From: Collimonas rhizosphaerae
GTDB taxonomy: Bacteria; Pseudomonadota; Gammaproteobacteria; Burkholderiales; Burkholderiaceae_D
NCBI RefSeq assembly: GCF_038896935.1
Contig: NZ_JBANDC010000004.1
Span: forward strand, 62,001 to 126,000
Length of the DNA: 64,000 nt
Direction: 5' to 3'
Shown here: positions 32,963 through 42,008 of the stretch, one piece after another
How positions within the stretch are numbered: the first letter of the stretch is position 1
Layout of the letters: each line of letters opens with the position of its first letter
Translations under genes and position numbers: made by a program
The notes under the pieces: model-generated
The model's input: the letters and a program-made list of their open reading frames with translations, nothing else
Told to the model about the DNA's origin: nothing
Databases searched by the model: none

Positions 32963-33859
32963 ATGGACAGAGTAGAAACCATGCAAGTGTTCGTGCGGGT
33001 GGCCGAAACCGGCAGCTTCACCAAGGCCGCCGACGGCCTGGGACTGCCGCGCGCCACCGTCTCCGCCGCGATCCAGCAGCTGGAGGCCAGCCTGGGCGCG
33101 CGCCTGCTACAGCGCACCACGCGCCGGGTTCACCTGACGCAGGATGGCAGCGCCCTGCTTGAACGCTGCCACCAGCTGCTGTCCGATTTTGAAGAGATAT
33201 CGGGACTGTTCAAACAAACCCCGGCGCAAGCCAGCGGCAAGCTCAAGGTGGATGTCCCCAGCCGCCTCGCCAGGCTGGTGGTGGCTCCCGCCTTGCCGGA
33301 ATTCTTCAAGCTGTATCCCGACATCGAGCTGGAACTGCGCTGCACCGACCGCTCCATCAACCTGATCCAGGAAGGCGTCGATTGCGTGGTGCGTGTCGGC
33401 CAGCTGGAAGACAGCAGCCTGGTTGCGCGTCCGCTGGGCCAGTTTGAACTGATCAACTGCGCCAGCCCGGCCTACCTGCGGCAGCATGGCGTGCCGGCGA
33501 CGCCGTCGGAACTGGCGCGGCACTGGGCGATCAGCTACATGTCGCCCACCAGCGGCCGCAACGCGCCTTGGGAATATATCGAGGACGGCGTGCTCAGCAC
33601 CGTGGAAATGCGCAGTCGCATGGCGGTCAACAACGCCGAAACCTATATCGCCTGCTGCCTCGCCGGCCTGGGTTTGATCCAGATACCGGCCTACGACGTG
33701 CGCGGCCATATTCGCGCAGGCGAACTGCAGGAAGTCATGCCGCAAGCGCGCGCCGGCGCCATGCCGGTCTATGCGCTATACCCGCACCGGCGCCATTTGT
33801 CGCGCCGGGTGCAGGTATTCATAGACTGGATAGAAAACCTGCTGCTGCAGCACCGATAA
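32963..33859 (+). CDS. LysR-family transcriptional regulator
   Basis: A 298-residue LysR protein of the CrgA/DmlR type. The N-terminal winged helix is MDRVETMQVFVRVAETGSFTKAAD (key TGSFTKAA), and a periplasmic-binding-like effector domain runs from about residue 90. It is convergent with the cytochrome gene (6 bases between stops). Regulation of the neighbouring iorAB-cytochrome operon is possible but not shown, since the operon promoter is 3 kb away. Confidence 0.9.
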   Translation: MDRVETMQVFVRVAETGSFTKAADGLGLPRATVSAAIQQLEASLGARLLQRTTRRVHLTQDGSALLERCHQLLSDFEEISGLFKQTPAQASGKLKVDVPSRLARLVVAPALPEFFKLYPDIELELRCTDRSINLIQEGVDCVVRVGQLEDSSLVARPLGQFELINCASPAYLRQHGVPATPSELARHWAISYMSPTSGRNAPWEYIEDGVLSTVEMRSRMAVNNAETYIACCLAGLGLIQIPAYDVRGHIRAGELQEVMPQARAGAMPVYALYPHRRHLSRRVQVFIDWIENLLLQHR

Positions 33860-33865
33860 CAGCAC

Positions 33866-34444
33866 TTATTTAGCGGCCGGTTTGACCGGGTCGCCGGGAC
33901 AAGGTCCGCCGGCTGCCGCCCAGGCCTGCAGTTTCTGCACGAATTCTTCGTGCGACATCACCGGCGTGGTACGGCCTGCTCCGGGATTCCATGCCCACAA
34001 GACCAGAGGATCGGTCTTCATGTGCTCGATCACTTCATCCATGGTTTTGCGGTTGCCGTTCTTGCTCGGATCTTTCATCGACTGGCAAATCAGCACCTTG
34101 CTCAGCGACTGCCAGGCCATGCTGACCGGCGCCATCTTCCAGTGCGGCGCGCCGGGCACCTTGCCGTCGGCGCTGTTGCCGGCCTGGTGGCAAGCGGCGC
34201 ATTGCAGGGTCGCGACGCCGCTGTCGTGCTGGCCGCGCATCACCATCTGCGCATGCTCGATGCCGATGTCTTTCTGATGCGGCGCCTGCACCTGGTGGCA
34301 GTTCAGGCAGCGCGGCCCCATCACCACGCTGGCGATCGGCTCGAACAATTGCTGCCCGGTCGGCGCCGGACTTTGCTGGGCCAGCGCCGCGGCGCAGCCC
34401 AGCAGCAAGGCAGGCAGTGCGCCAAGCAAATTGAGATATTTCAT
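33866..34444 (-). CDS. Periplasmic diheme cytochrome c of the molybdoenzyme operon
   Basis: A 192-residue secreted cytochrome c. The signal peptide is residues 1-22 (ALAQ end). Two haem-binding CxxCH motifs lie at residues 46-50 (CLNCH) and 82-86 (CAACH). It starts 9 bases after iorB stops and is the third gene of the iorA-iorB-cytochrome run. It probably takes electrons from the molybdoenzyme to the respiratory chain. Confidence 0.85.
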   Translation of the reverse strand: MKYLNLLGALPALLLGCAAALAQQSPAPTGQQLFEPIASVVMGPRCLNCHQVQAPHQKDIGIEHAQMVMRGQHDSGVATLQCAACHQAGNSADGKVPGAPHWKMAPVSMAWQSLSKVLICQSMKDPSKNGNRKTMDEVIEHMKTDPLVLWAWNPGAGRTTPVMSHEEFVQKLQAWAAAGGPCPGDPVKPAAK

Positions 34445-34453
34445 CGCGTCACC

Positions 34454-36643
34454 CTATGCAATCTGGAACTGATGGTTTTTCAGCGGCAGCGAACGTATAC
34501 GCTCGCCTGTCGCAAAAAATATAGCGTTCGCCAGTGCCGGAGCGACGCAAGCGACCGCCGGCTCGCCCACTCCGCCGGGATGCGCGCTGCTCGGCACCAG
34601 GATCACTTCGATCCTTGGCGTCTGGTACATGCGCAGCACCGGATAGTCGTCGAAATTGCTTTGTTCGACCACGCCGTTCTTCAAAGTGATCTCGCCGAAC
34701 AGTGCCGACGACAAGCCGAACACCACGCTCGACTCCATCTGCGCCCGCACCAGGTCGGCGTTCACCACCACGCCGCAATCGATGGCGCAGAACACCTTGT
34801 GCACGGTGAGCTTGCGACTCTTGTCGACGCTGGCTTCGACCGCCATGGCGACAAAGCTGCCATAGGAATCGTGCACCACGATGCCTCGGTGCACGCCGTT
34901 TGCCGCCGGCTGCGGCCAGGAACAAGCTTTTGCCACGGCATCCAGCACGCCCAGGTGGCGCGGCTTGTCTTTCAGCAGCGCGCGCCGGAACTGGTAGACA
35001 TCCTTGCCCGCCGCATGCGCCAGCTCGTCGATGAAGGTTTCCACCGCATAGGCATTGAACGAATGCCCCACCGAACGCATCCACAGCACCGGAACCTGGT
35101 AGTGCGTGGTATGCAGGTCGACCATGACATTCGGGATGGCATAGGGAATATCCTGCGCGCCCTCGGTCGATAGGGAATCGATGCCGTCCTTGACGATAAA
35201 CGGCTCCATGATGCTGCCGCCGCCGATCGACTGCACCGCGATCCTGTCGGTCCATGAAGTGACCTGCCCCTGTTCGTCCAGGGTTGCGCTCAGGCGGCAA
35301 TACGACGCGGGACGGTAGTAGCCGCCCTTGATGTCCTGGTCGCGGGTCCAGACCACTTTCACCGGCTTCTTCAGGTCCTGCGCCACCGCCTTGGCGACGT
35401 GCGCGGCATCGACCACTACGTCAAATCCCAGGCTGGAGCGGCGGCCGAACCCGCCGCCGGTGAACATGGTGTTCAGCTTGACCTGCTCCGGCTTCATCCC
35501 GAGCACCGCCGCAATCGCCTGCTGGTCGCCGCCCGGCCATTGCGTGCCCAGCCATACTTCGCAGCCGTCGGCGCGCACATCGAACACGGCGTGCAGCGGC
35601 TCCATGGTGGCGTGGGTCAGGTAGGGGAACTGGTAGTCCGCCGTGAAGCTCTGTTTTGCATTCTTTCGGGCCGCGGCCACGTTGCCGTCGTTGCGCGCCG
35701 CCGTGCCGGCCACATCCATCAGCTGCCGGTAGACGATGCTTTGCATGTCCGACGACACCCGCTCGCCCACCACGGCATCCCACTCGATCGCCAGCGCATC
35801 GCGCCCCAGCTTGGCCGCCCAGAAATCCTTGGCGACTACCGCTATGCCCGCCGGCACCTGGTACACGCCAAGCACGCCGGCAACCTGGCGCGCCTTGCTA
35901 TCGTCAAAGCTGCGCACCTTGCCCTTGAAAATCGGCGGGCGCGCAATCAAGGCGGTCAGCATGCCGGGCACCATCACGTCCATGCCGAATTTCGCGCTGC
36001 CGTCCGACTTGGTCCTGCCGTCCAGGCGCTTGACGGGACGGCCGATGATCTTGAAATCCCGGGGATCTTTCAGCACCACCTTCTCGGGCGCCGCCAGCCC
36101 GGCCGCTTCCGAGGCCAGCTCACCGTAGCTGGCGCTGCGGCCGCTGGCGGCGTGGATCACCCGGCTCTTTTCCGCATGCAGGCTGGCGCTGTCGACGTTC
36201 CAGCGCCTGGCTGCGGCCGCCAGCAATATCGCCCGCACCGCCGCTCCCGCCTTGCGCTGCGGCTCGTATTGCGCCATGGTGGTGATGCTGCCGCCGGTAA
36301 GTTGCGTATGCATGAGGGGATGGGCATACGCAGGCGCCGTCGGCGATTGTTCCCAGCGCACCTTGTCCCAGTCGGCATCCAGCTCTTCCGCCACCAGCAT
36401 CGGCAAGGCGGTAGAAACACCCTGCCCCATTTCGGTGTGGCCGACGATTACGGTGATCCAGTTATCCGGCGTGATGCGGACAAAGGCGTTAGGCTGCAGC
36501 ACTGTCCCGGCTTGCGGCGTGGCGGCGATGGCGCCGCGCATGGTGCTGCTCATGTGCCAGCCGACCAGCATGCCGCCGCCGACCAGGGCGCTCACCTGCA
36601 GAAACCCGCGGCGCGAAATTTGGGGAGGATTGGCTATGCTCAT
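34454..36643 (-). CDS. iorB: Isoquinoline 1-oxidoreductase-type molybdopterin subunit (IorB-like)
   Basis: A 729-residue xanthine-oxidase-family large subunit that holds the molybdopterin cofactor and hydroxylates N-heterocycles or oxidises aldehydes. A Tat signal (SRRGFLQVSALVGGG) near residues 10-25 shows export to the periplasm. Family motifs include GQGVSTALPMLVAEEL, GGGFGRR, and a C-terminal GGVGEPAV with the conserved Glu that acts as base. Its ATG overlaps the iorA stop by 4 bases. Aldehyde dehydrogenases of the same architecture are an alternative, so the substrate is uncertain. Confidence 0.85.
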   Translation of the reverse strand: MSIANPPQISRRGFLQVSALVGGGMLVGWHMSSTMRGAIAATPQAGTVLQPNAFVRITPDNWITVIVGHTEMGQGVSTALPMLVAEELDADWDKVRWEQSPTAPAYAHPLMHTQLTGGSITTMAQYEPQRKAGAAVRAILLAAAARRWNVDSASLHAEKSRVIHAASGRSASYGELASEAAGLAAPEKVVLKDPRDFKIIGRPVKRLDGRTKSDGSAKFGMDVMVPGMLTALIARPPIFKGKVRSFDDSKARQVAGVLGVYQVPAGIAVVAKDFWAAKLGRDALAIEWDAVVGERVSSDMQSIVYRQLMDVAGTAARNDGNVAAARKNAKQSFTADYQFPYLTHATMEPLHAVFDVRADGCEVWLGTQWPGGDQQAIAAVLGMKPEQVKLNTMFTGGGFGRRSSLGFDVVVDAAHVAKAVAQDLKKPVKVVWTRDQDIKGGYYRPASYCRLSATLDEQGQVTSWTDRIAVQSIGGGSIMEPFIVKDGIDSLSTEGAQDIPYAIPNVMVDLHTTHYQVPVLWMRSVGHSFNAYAVETFIDELAHAAGKDVYQFRRALLKDKPRHLGVLDAVAKACSWPQPAANGVHRGIVVHDSYGSFVAMAVEASVDKSRKLTVHKVFCAIDCGVVVNADLVRAQMESSVVFGLSSALFGEITLKNGVVEQSNFDDYPVLRMYQTPRIEVILVPSSAHPGGVGEPAVACVAPALANAIFFATGERIRSLPLKNHQFQIA

Positions 36644-37107
36644 TTTTTCGCTCCGCCCTGTGCAACGCTATGTATGGCGGCGCGGATGCGCGGGTACATG
36701 CCGCAGCGGCAGATGTTGCCCGACATGGCCTGGTCGATATCCGTATCGCTTGGCTTCGGCGTGCTGGCCAGCAAGGCAACCGCTGCCATCACCTGTCCGG
36801 ACTGGCAGTAACCGCATTGCGGCACATTCAGCTCTTCCCAGGCTTGCTGTACCTTCTTGCCGAGCGGGTGGTCGCCGATAGCCTCGATCGTGGTGATTTT
36901 CCTGCCTTCCAAAGCCGCCGCCGGCGTCACGCAAGAACGCACCGGCAAGCCGTCCACATGCACGGTGCAGGCGCCGCACAAGGCAGCGCCGCAGCCGAAC
37001 TTGGTGCCCGTCATGGCAAGTTCGTCGCGCAAGACCCATAACAGCGGTTTCTGATTGGACGCATCGACCTGATGCGCAGTCCCATTGATATTGAGTGTAG
37101 TCATCAC
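36640..37107 (-). CDS. iorA: 2Fe-2S subunit of the molybdoenzyme (IorA-like)
   Basis: A 155-residue protein with two 2Fe-2S clusters. The plant-ferredoxin type uses C39, C44, C47 and C59 (CGAALCGAC...C), and the four-helix type uses CGYCQSGQ...CRCG. It is the small subunit of xanthine-oxidase-family enzymes that pair with a Tat-exported large subunit. It is first in the operon with iorB and the cytochrome. It has no signal of its own and probably travels with IorB. Confidence 0.88.
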   Translation of the reverse strand: MMTTLNINGTAHQVDASNQKPLLWVLRDELAMTGTKFGCGAALCGACTVHVDGLPVRSCVTPAAALEGRKITTIEAIGDHPLGKKVQQAWEELNVPQCGYCQSGQVMAAVALLASTPKPSDTDIDQAMSGNICRCGMYPRIRAAIHSVAQGGAKK

Positions 37108-37438
37108 GCTTCCCTTGTTTATCGCACACGCATCAGATCGTTATTTTTGCAGGCCAGACATGCAGCGCGATTAATTTTAAGTTAATTAAAAGCTGGAAAT
37201 AGACACATTTCCTGTATGCAGTGTTCACAAATGCCGACCAATATCCCTACCCAACACTCGGGATTCATTTCTTTTTTTACAATAAAAGCACAGTAATTCA
37301 TAAATATGTAACTGTGCTCTAAATCTACCGCGTCCACTGTATGTGCTACCGCAGCAAAGCCCTGGCTACACTCCACCTGACCCTGCGCGTTTTGCGCAAG
37401 CACCGGACCCGCGTTACAGGCCGGCAGCGCCACAAGGA
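37108..37438. promoter_or_regulatory. 331-base divergent region between iorA and the FdhF-like gene
   Basis: No gene is seen. The half near iorA (37150-37320) is AT-rich. It contains an inverted repeat TTTTAA-N5-TTAAAA at 37175-37191, a candidate regulator site for the iorA promoter. The half near the FdhF-like gene is GC-rich. Short frames on either strand here lack ribosome binding sites and family features. Confidence 0.4.
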
Positions 37439-39748
37439 ATGAAATTGAGCGACCAGAAAATCGAGCAGTACAACCACCCCGCCGGCGGCTGGGGCGCCCT
37501 CAAATATGTGGCCCTGCATTTGCTGAAGGAAAAAGTGCCGGGCGGCGGGATACGCACCCTGCTGAAACAAAACCAGCCGGACGGCTTCGATTGCCCCGGC
37601 TGCGCCTGGCCGGACCGCGATCACGCATCGACCTTCGAGTTTTGCGAAAACGGCGTCAAGGCGGTGGCGGCGGAAGCCACCTCCAAACGGGTTACCGCGG
37701 ATTTTTTTGCGCAGAACAGCGTCAGCGCCCTGCTGCAGCAATCGGACTATGAACTGGAAGAACACGGCCGCCTGACCGAACCGATGGCGTATGACGCCGC
37801 CAGCGACAAATACCGGCCTGTCACCTGGCAAGACGCGTTCACCCTGATGAGCGATCACCTGAACGCGCTGGACGATCCGAACCAGGCGTCGTTCTACACC
37901 TCCGGCCGCACCAGCAATGAAGCGGCGTTCCTGTACCAGCTGTTCGTGCGCGAATACGGCACCAACAATTTTCCCGACTGCTCCAACATGTGCCACGAGC
38001 CGACCAGCGTCGGCTTGCCCGAAACCGTAGGCGTCGGCAAGGGCACGGTGACGCTGGACGATTTCGACCTGGCCGACACCTTCCTGATCTTCGGCCAGAA
38101 TCCGGCCACCAACCACCCGCGCATGATGGGCGAACTGCGCGAGTGCGCCAAGCGCGGCGCTACCATCGTTTCCATCAATCCCTTGCGCGAGCGCGGCCTG
38201 GAACGTTTCTCCAGCCCGCAACACCCGTCCGACATGCTGTCGCGCGCCGGCACCGCGATCAGCAACATGTTCATCCGTCCTACCCTGTGCGGCGACCTGG
38301 CGCTGGTCAAGGGCGTGATCAAGCGCGTGCTGGAGCTGGACGACCAAGCCCTGCAGGACAATGGCGAACGTATCATCGACGTCCAGTTCATCGCCGAGCA
38401 CACCGCTTACTTTGAAGAATTCGCAGCCGACATCCGCGCCGAAAGCTGGGACGACATCGTCACCGAATCCGGCGTCGCCAGGGATGACATCGAACGCCTG
38501 ACCCAGGTGTACGTGCGCGGCAAGAACGTGATCGCCACCTGGGGCATGGGCCTGACCCAGCACAAGCATGGCGTGGCGACGATCCAGATGGTGTCCAACC
38601 TGATGCTGTTGCGCGGCAATATCGGCCGTCCCGGCGCCGGCCTGTGCCCGGTGCGCGGCCATTCCAACGTGCAGGGCGACCGCACCGTCGGCATCGACGA
38701 AAAGCCGACCGCCGCTTTCCTCGACCGCATCGAAAAGGTGTACGGCTTCAAGCCGCCGCGCGAACACGGGCTCGACGTGGTCGGCACCATCGAAGCCATG
38801 CTGCAAGGCCAGGTCAAGGTCTTCATCGGCCTCGGCGGCAATTTCGCCATGGCGACGCCCGACACCCCGCGCACCTGGGAAGCGCTGCAGTCTTGCGCGC
38901 TGACCGTGCACATCACCACCAAGCTCAACCGCAGCCACCTGATCCATGGCAAGGAAGCCCTGATCCTGCCGACCATCGGCCGCACCGAAATCGACATCCA
39001 GGCAACCGGCGCACAAGGCGTGACGGTGGAAGACTCGATGAGCATGGTGCACATTTCCTACGGCATCAACAAGCCGGTGGCCAAGACCTGCCTGTCCGAA
39101 ATCGACATCGTGGCGCGCCTGGCGCACGCCACGCTCAGGGACAGCCGCATACAGTGGCTGGACTACGTCAAGGATTACTCCCTGATCCGCGACGACATCG
39201 AAAAAGTGTACGACGCCTTCAAGGACTACAACGCGCGCATCAAGCATCCGGGCGGTTTCCACCTGGGCGTCGCTTCGCGCGAGCGGGTCTGGAAAACCGC
39301 CAGCGGCCGCGCCCAGTTCATCGTCCATGCGATTCCCAAGGACACGCCGATCCACCAGGCGCGCCGCAAATACGGGCCCGAGCTGATGACCCTGATGACG
39401 ACCCGCTCGCACGACCAGTACAACACCACCATCTACGGGCTCGACGACCGCTACCGCGGCGTGTTCGGGCAGCGGCGCGTAGTGTTCGCCAACCTGCTCG
39501 ACATCCAGATGCTGGGTTTCGCGCCGGGCGACTGGGTCGACCTGGTCGGCGTCTGGGACGACGGCATCGAACGCCGCGCCGACCGTTTCCTGCTGGTGGA
39601 ATATGATATCCCGCGCGGCTGCATCAGCAGCTACTATCCGGAAACCAATCCGCTGGTGCCGCTCAACAGCTTTGCGGATAAAGCACGGACGCCAACCTCG
39701 AAGTCGATCCCGGTGCTGATGCGCCGCTCCATGCAGATGGCAGCGTGA
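37439..39748 (+). CDS. FdhF/YdeP-family molybdopterin oxidoreductase
   Basis: About 769 residues. The N-terminus SDQKIEQYNHPAGGWGALKYV and DGFDCPGCAWPD are hallmarks of the FdhF/YdeP branch (formate-dehydrogenase-like, no N-terminal 4Fe-4S binding domain). C185 in SNMCHEPTS is at the position of the Mo-ligating residue. The C-terminal dinucleotide-binding domain contains TTRSHDQYNTT. AAGGA lies one base before ATG 37439 but at ideal distance (6 bases) from TTG 37445, so the TTG may be the true start. A winged-helix gene follows after 4 bases. The physiological substrate of YdeP-like enzymes is unclear. Confidence 0.85.
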   Translation: MKLSDQKIEQYNHPAGGWGALKYVALHLLKEKVPGGGIRTLLKQNQPDGFDCPGCAWPDRDHASTFEFCENGVKAVAAEATSKRVTADFFAQNSVSALLQQSDYELEEHGRLTEPMAYDAASDKYRPVTWQDAFTLMSDHLNALDDPNQASFYTSGRTSNEAAFLYQLFVREYGTNNFPDCSNMCHEPTSVGLPETVGVGKGTVTLDDFDLADTFLIFGQNPATNHPRMMGELRECAKRGATIVSINPLRERGLERFSSPQHPSDMLSRAGTAISNMFIRPTLCGDLALVKGVIKRVLELDDQALQDNGERIIDVQFIAEHTAYFEEFAADIRAESWDDIVTESGVARDDIERLTQVYVRGKNVIATWGMGLTQHKHGVATIQMVSNLMLLRGNIGRPGAGLCPVRGHSNVQGDRTVGIDEKPTAAFLDRIEKVYGFKPPREHGLDVVGTIEAMLQGQVKVFIGLGGNFAMATPDTPRTWEALQSCALTVHITTKLNRSHLIHGKEALILPTIGRTEIDIQATGAQGVTVEDSMSMVHISYGINKPVAKTCLSEIDIVARLAHATLRDSRIQWLDYVKDYSLIRDDIEKVYDAFKDYNARIKHPGGFHLGVASRERVWKTASGRAQFIVHAIPKDTPIHQARRKYGPELMTLMTTRSHDQYNTTIYGLDDRYRGVFGQRRVVFANLLDIQMLGFAPGDWVDLVGVWDDGIERRADRFLLVEYDIPRGCISSYYPETNPLVPLNSFADKARTPTSKSIPVLMRRSMQMAA

Positions 39749-39752
39749 TGCA

Positions 39753-40046
39753 ATGATGAATCGGGACGATCAGATTGACGATGCGGTGCTGGCGATCTTG
39801 TCCGCGCTGCATGCCGAGGCCGGCGATGGACGCGCTCGCAGCGCCGGCCCCGGCATGTCGCTGGCAAAACTCAGCAAGCGGGTGGAGCAAAGGATGAGCA
39901 CCTTGCGGCGTCATCTCAGCGCGCTGGAAAACGCGGAAATCGTCAGCGTCGCGCTCAACGAAGACGGCACCGGCCGCGCTGCCCTGACGCCGTTCGGGAT
40001 GGCGATTTTCGACGCCCTGGATGAAAGCCAGGCGGCAACCGCCTGA
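39753..40046 (+). CDS. Small winged-helix regulator
   Basis: A 97-residue protein with a single helix-turn-helix (about residues 30-70: SLAKLSKRV...STLRRHLSALE) and a beta wing (VSVALNEDGTGRAALTP). It starts 4 bases after the molybdoenzyme gene and is evidently co-transcribed. It probably regulates that gene or its cofactor supply. The end abuts the MocR gene on the other strand with one base between. Confidence 0.7.
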   Translation: MMNRDDQIDDAVLAILSALHAEAGDGRARSAGPGMSLAKLSKRVEQRMSTLRRHLSALENAEIVSVALNEDGTGRAALTPFGMAIFDALDESQAATA

Positions 40047-40047
40047 G

Positions 40048-41541
40048 TCATTCCAGCATGGCGGCCAGCATCTCGCCCAGGCGCCGGATCGCCTGTTCGA
40101 TCTGCAGCGTCCAGCTGTAGCTGTAGTTCATGCGGATGAAGCTGCGGTAGGCGTCTGAAGTGGAAAACAAGCGGCCCGGCGCAATCGTGATGCCTTCCGC
40201 CAGCGCTTGCCGATACAAGATCATGGAGTCGATCGCCGCCGGCAATTCTATCCACAGCACATAACCGCCGGCCGGCCGCGTGATGCGCGTGCCGGCTGGA
40301 AAAAAACGGCCGACAAAAGCGCTCATGATGTCGCAGCGTTGTTGCAAGGTGCGTCGCACCCGGCGCAGATGACGGTCGTAGCCGCCAGCCGTCAGATAAG
40401 CAGCGATGGCCCGTTGCGGCAAAGTCGAAGTGCTGAGCGTGTTGAGGAATTTCAGCTTTTCCACCTGCTCCCGATAACGTCCCGGCAAGGTCCAGCCGAT
40501 GCGGTAAGCGGAAGTCAGGCTCTTGGAAAACGATGAGCAGTACAGCACGATGCCGCGCTTGTCGTAAGCCTTCAGGACGCTCGGATGCGCCGTGCCGAAA
40601 TACAGCTCGTTGCAGACGCCGTTTTCGATAATCGGCATGTTGTAGCGTGAACCCAGCTCAACCAGTTGCCGTTTATTTTCTTCCGGCATTTCGAAACCCA
40701 GCGGATTCTGGAAATTCGGCATCACCATGCAAGCCGCAACCGGCTGGCTCTGCATGACTTTCTTCAGCGCCGCGATATCCATTCCCAAGCGCGGATCGGT
40801 TGGGATTTCGATGGCGCGCATGCCAAGCCGTTCGATCGCATGCAGCATCGCGTAAAAGGTCGGCGACTCTACCGCGATCGTATCGCCCGCTTTCGCCACC
40901 GCCTGCAAGCACAGGTTGATGGCTTCGGTGGCGCCCACCGTGATCACCACATCGCCGGGATCGACGCTAAGGCCGGTTTCCAGGTGACGCCTGACGATCT
41001 GCCGGATCAGGTCCGGATGGCCTGGCGGCAAATCGTCCAGCACACCCAGCGGGCCGCCGCTGCGCAAGATGGCGCCGTTGTACTGGCTGATGCGGCGGGC
41101 CGGAAACAAGGTCGGATCGGGGTATGGCGAACCGAGCGGGACGGCATCGTTCTGGTGAATCGATTTGAGGGTCGCCAATACGTGGCGGCTGACATCTACC
41201 TCGGCCGATACCGGCAGCGGCTGCGACCGGTCAGGTTCAGCCGGTGACACATGGGCGACAGGAAACGCTGGATCATGCGCCAAGGCCGATGCCAAGGTCG
41301 ACGTCGATTCGGCGCCAAACCGGGCGCGCACAAAATAACCCGACTGCGGATGGCTTTCGATCAAGCCGCCGCTTTCCAGCAGTTCGTAGGCACGCACCAC
41401 GGTCGTGATGCTCAAGCCGTGTTGCTGGCTGGCCTGCCGCACCGAACTCAGGCGATCGCCGGGACGCAGCACGCCATTCTGCAGCGAAGCCCTGATCTGC
41501 TCGGCAAAACGTTGGTAGAGGGGTTGGCGCGTTGTTTTCAA
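40048..41541 (-). CDS. MocR-type regulator (GntR winged helix fused to aminotransferase)
   Basis: A 497-residue chimera. The GntR DNA-binding domain covers residues 1-75 (LRPGDRLSSVRQASQQHGLS), and a fold-type I aminotransferase domain covers about 110-490, with PLP lysine K340 in SSFSKSLTSAYR. MocR proteins use PLP as a sensor and control vitamin B6, amino-acid or transport genes. It is divergent from the MoaD-like gene, with a perfect 8-bp inverted repeat between them. Its regulon is not known; the MoaD-propeller pair, the symporter, or a distant target are possible. Confidence 0.88.
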   Translation of the reverse strand: MKTTRQPLYQRFAEQIRASLQNGVLRPGDRLSSVRQASQQHGLSITTVVRAYELLESGGLIESHPQSGYFVRARFGAESTSTLASALAHDPAFPVAHVSPAEPDRSQPLPVSAEVDVSRHVLATLKSIHQNDAVPLGSPYPDPTLFPARRISQYNGAILRSGGPLGVLDDLPPGHPDLIRQIVRRHLETGLSVDPGDVVITVGATEAINLCLQAVAKAGDTIAVESPTFYAMLHAIERLGMRAIEIPTDPRLGMDIAALKKVMQSQPVAACMVMPNFQNPLGFEMPEENKRQLVELGSRYNMPIIENGVCNELYFGTAHPSVLKAYDKRGIVLYCSSFSKSLTSAYRIGWTLPGRYREQVEKLKFLNTLSTSTLPQRAIAAYLTAGGYDRHLRRVRRTLQQRCDIMSAFVGRFFPAGTRITRPAGGYVLWIELPAAIDSMILYRQALAEGITIAPGRLFSTSDAYRSFIRMNYSYSWTLQIEQAIRRLGEMLAAMLE

Positions 41542-41604
41542 ACCGGACGGTGACAGAGGCCAAGGATGGGCTCATTATAGTGAAAATAATAAAAATCAAA
41601 CTGT

Positions 41605-41639
41605 TGCCTAGGGCCTCAGCGGCAGTTATCACCTAGGCA
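41605..41639. promoter_or_regulatory. Inverted repeat between mocR-type gene and moaD-like gene
   Basis: TGCCTAGG (41605-41612) and CCTAGGCA (41632-41639) are perfect complementary arms 27 bases apart centre to centre. Because CCTAGG is itself a palindrome, they also read as two direct copies, which suits a dimeric or tetrameric MocR-type regulator. The surrounding 41570-41690 is AT-rich and must hold both divergent promoters. Confidence 0.5.
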
Positions 41640-41736
41640 TCGCAAAAAAATACAGTATCGATTTATAGTAGCTACAGCAGGCGCAATATGACTGTGGCTG
41701 CGATTCAACAGTTCTGGTGACCGATGGTGATTATCC

Positions 41737-42006
41737 ATGGCGACACTCATTTTTACACCGCAGCTTGCCCGCTTTATTTCCGTGCCGGAAATCCACACCG
41801 ACGCCCTCACCTTGCGCGCAGGGCTGGAAACAGCATTCGCATCCAACCCGCGTTTGCGCTCTTATCTGCTCGATGAACAAGGCAGCCTGCGGCCGAATGT
41901 CGCGATTTTCATCGACGGCCATACCGTACGCGACCATGTGCATCTGAACGCGCCGCTGGCGGCGCACAGCAAGGTGCACGTTCTGCAAGCTCTCTCCGGA
42001 GGTTGA
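41737..42006 (+). CDS. MoaD/ThiS-family ubiquitin-like sulfur carrier
   Basis: An 89-residue beta-grasp protein ending in the Gly-Gly tail (ALSGG) that E1-like enzymes activate for sulfur transfer. LRPNVAIFIDGHTVR and the late hydrophobic HVLQALSGG fit MoaD/ThiS. It precedes the BNR-propeller gene by two bases, and the downstream Shine-Dalgarno lies inside its last codons, so the two are coupled. There is no E1 (MoeB/ThiF) or MoaE in the window. Two molybdoenzymes lie upstream, so a molybdopterin role is possible, but this is a divergent member and may serve another process. Confidence 0.78.
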   Translation: MATLIFTPQLARFISVPEIHTDALTLRAGLETAFASNPRLRSYLLDEQGSLRPNVAIFIDGHTVRDHVHLNAPLAAHSKVHVLQALSGG

Positions 42007-42008
42007 CC

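Noticed and set aside
37346..39412. 688-codon minus-strand frame
   Set aside because: Antisense of the FdhF-like gene, His/Gln/Ala-rich low-information translation.
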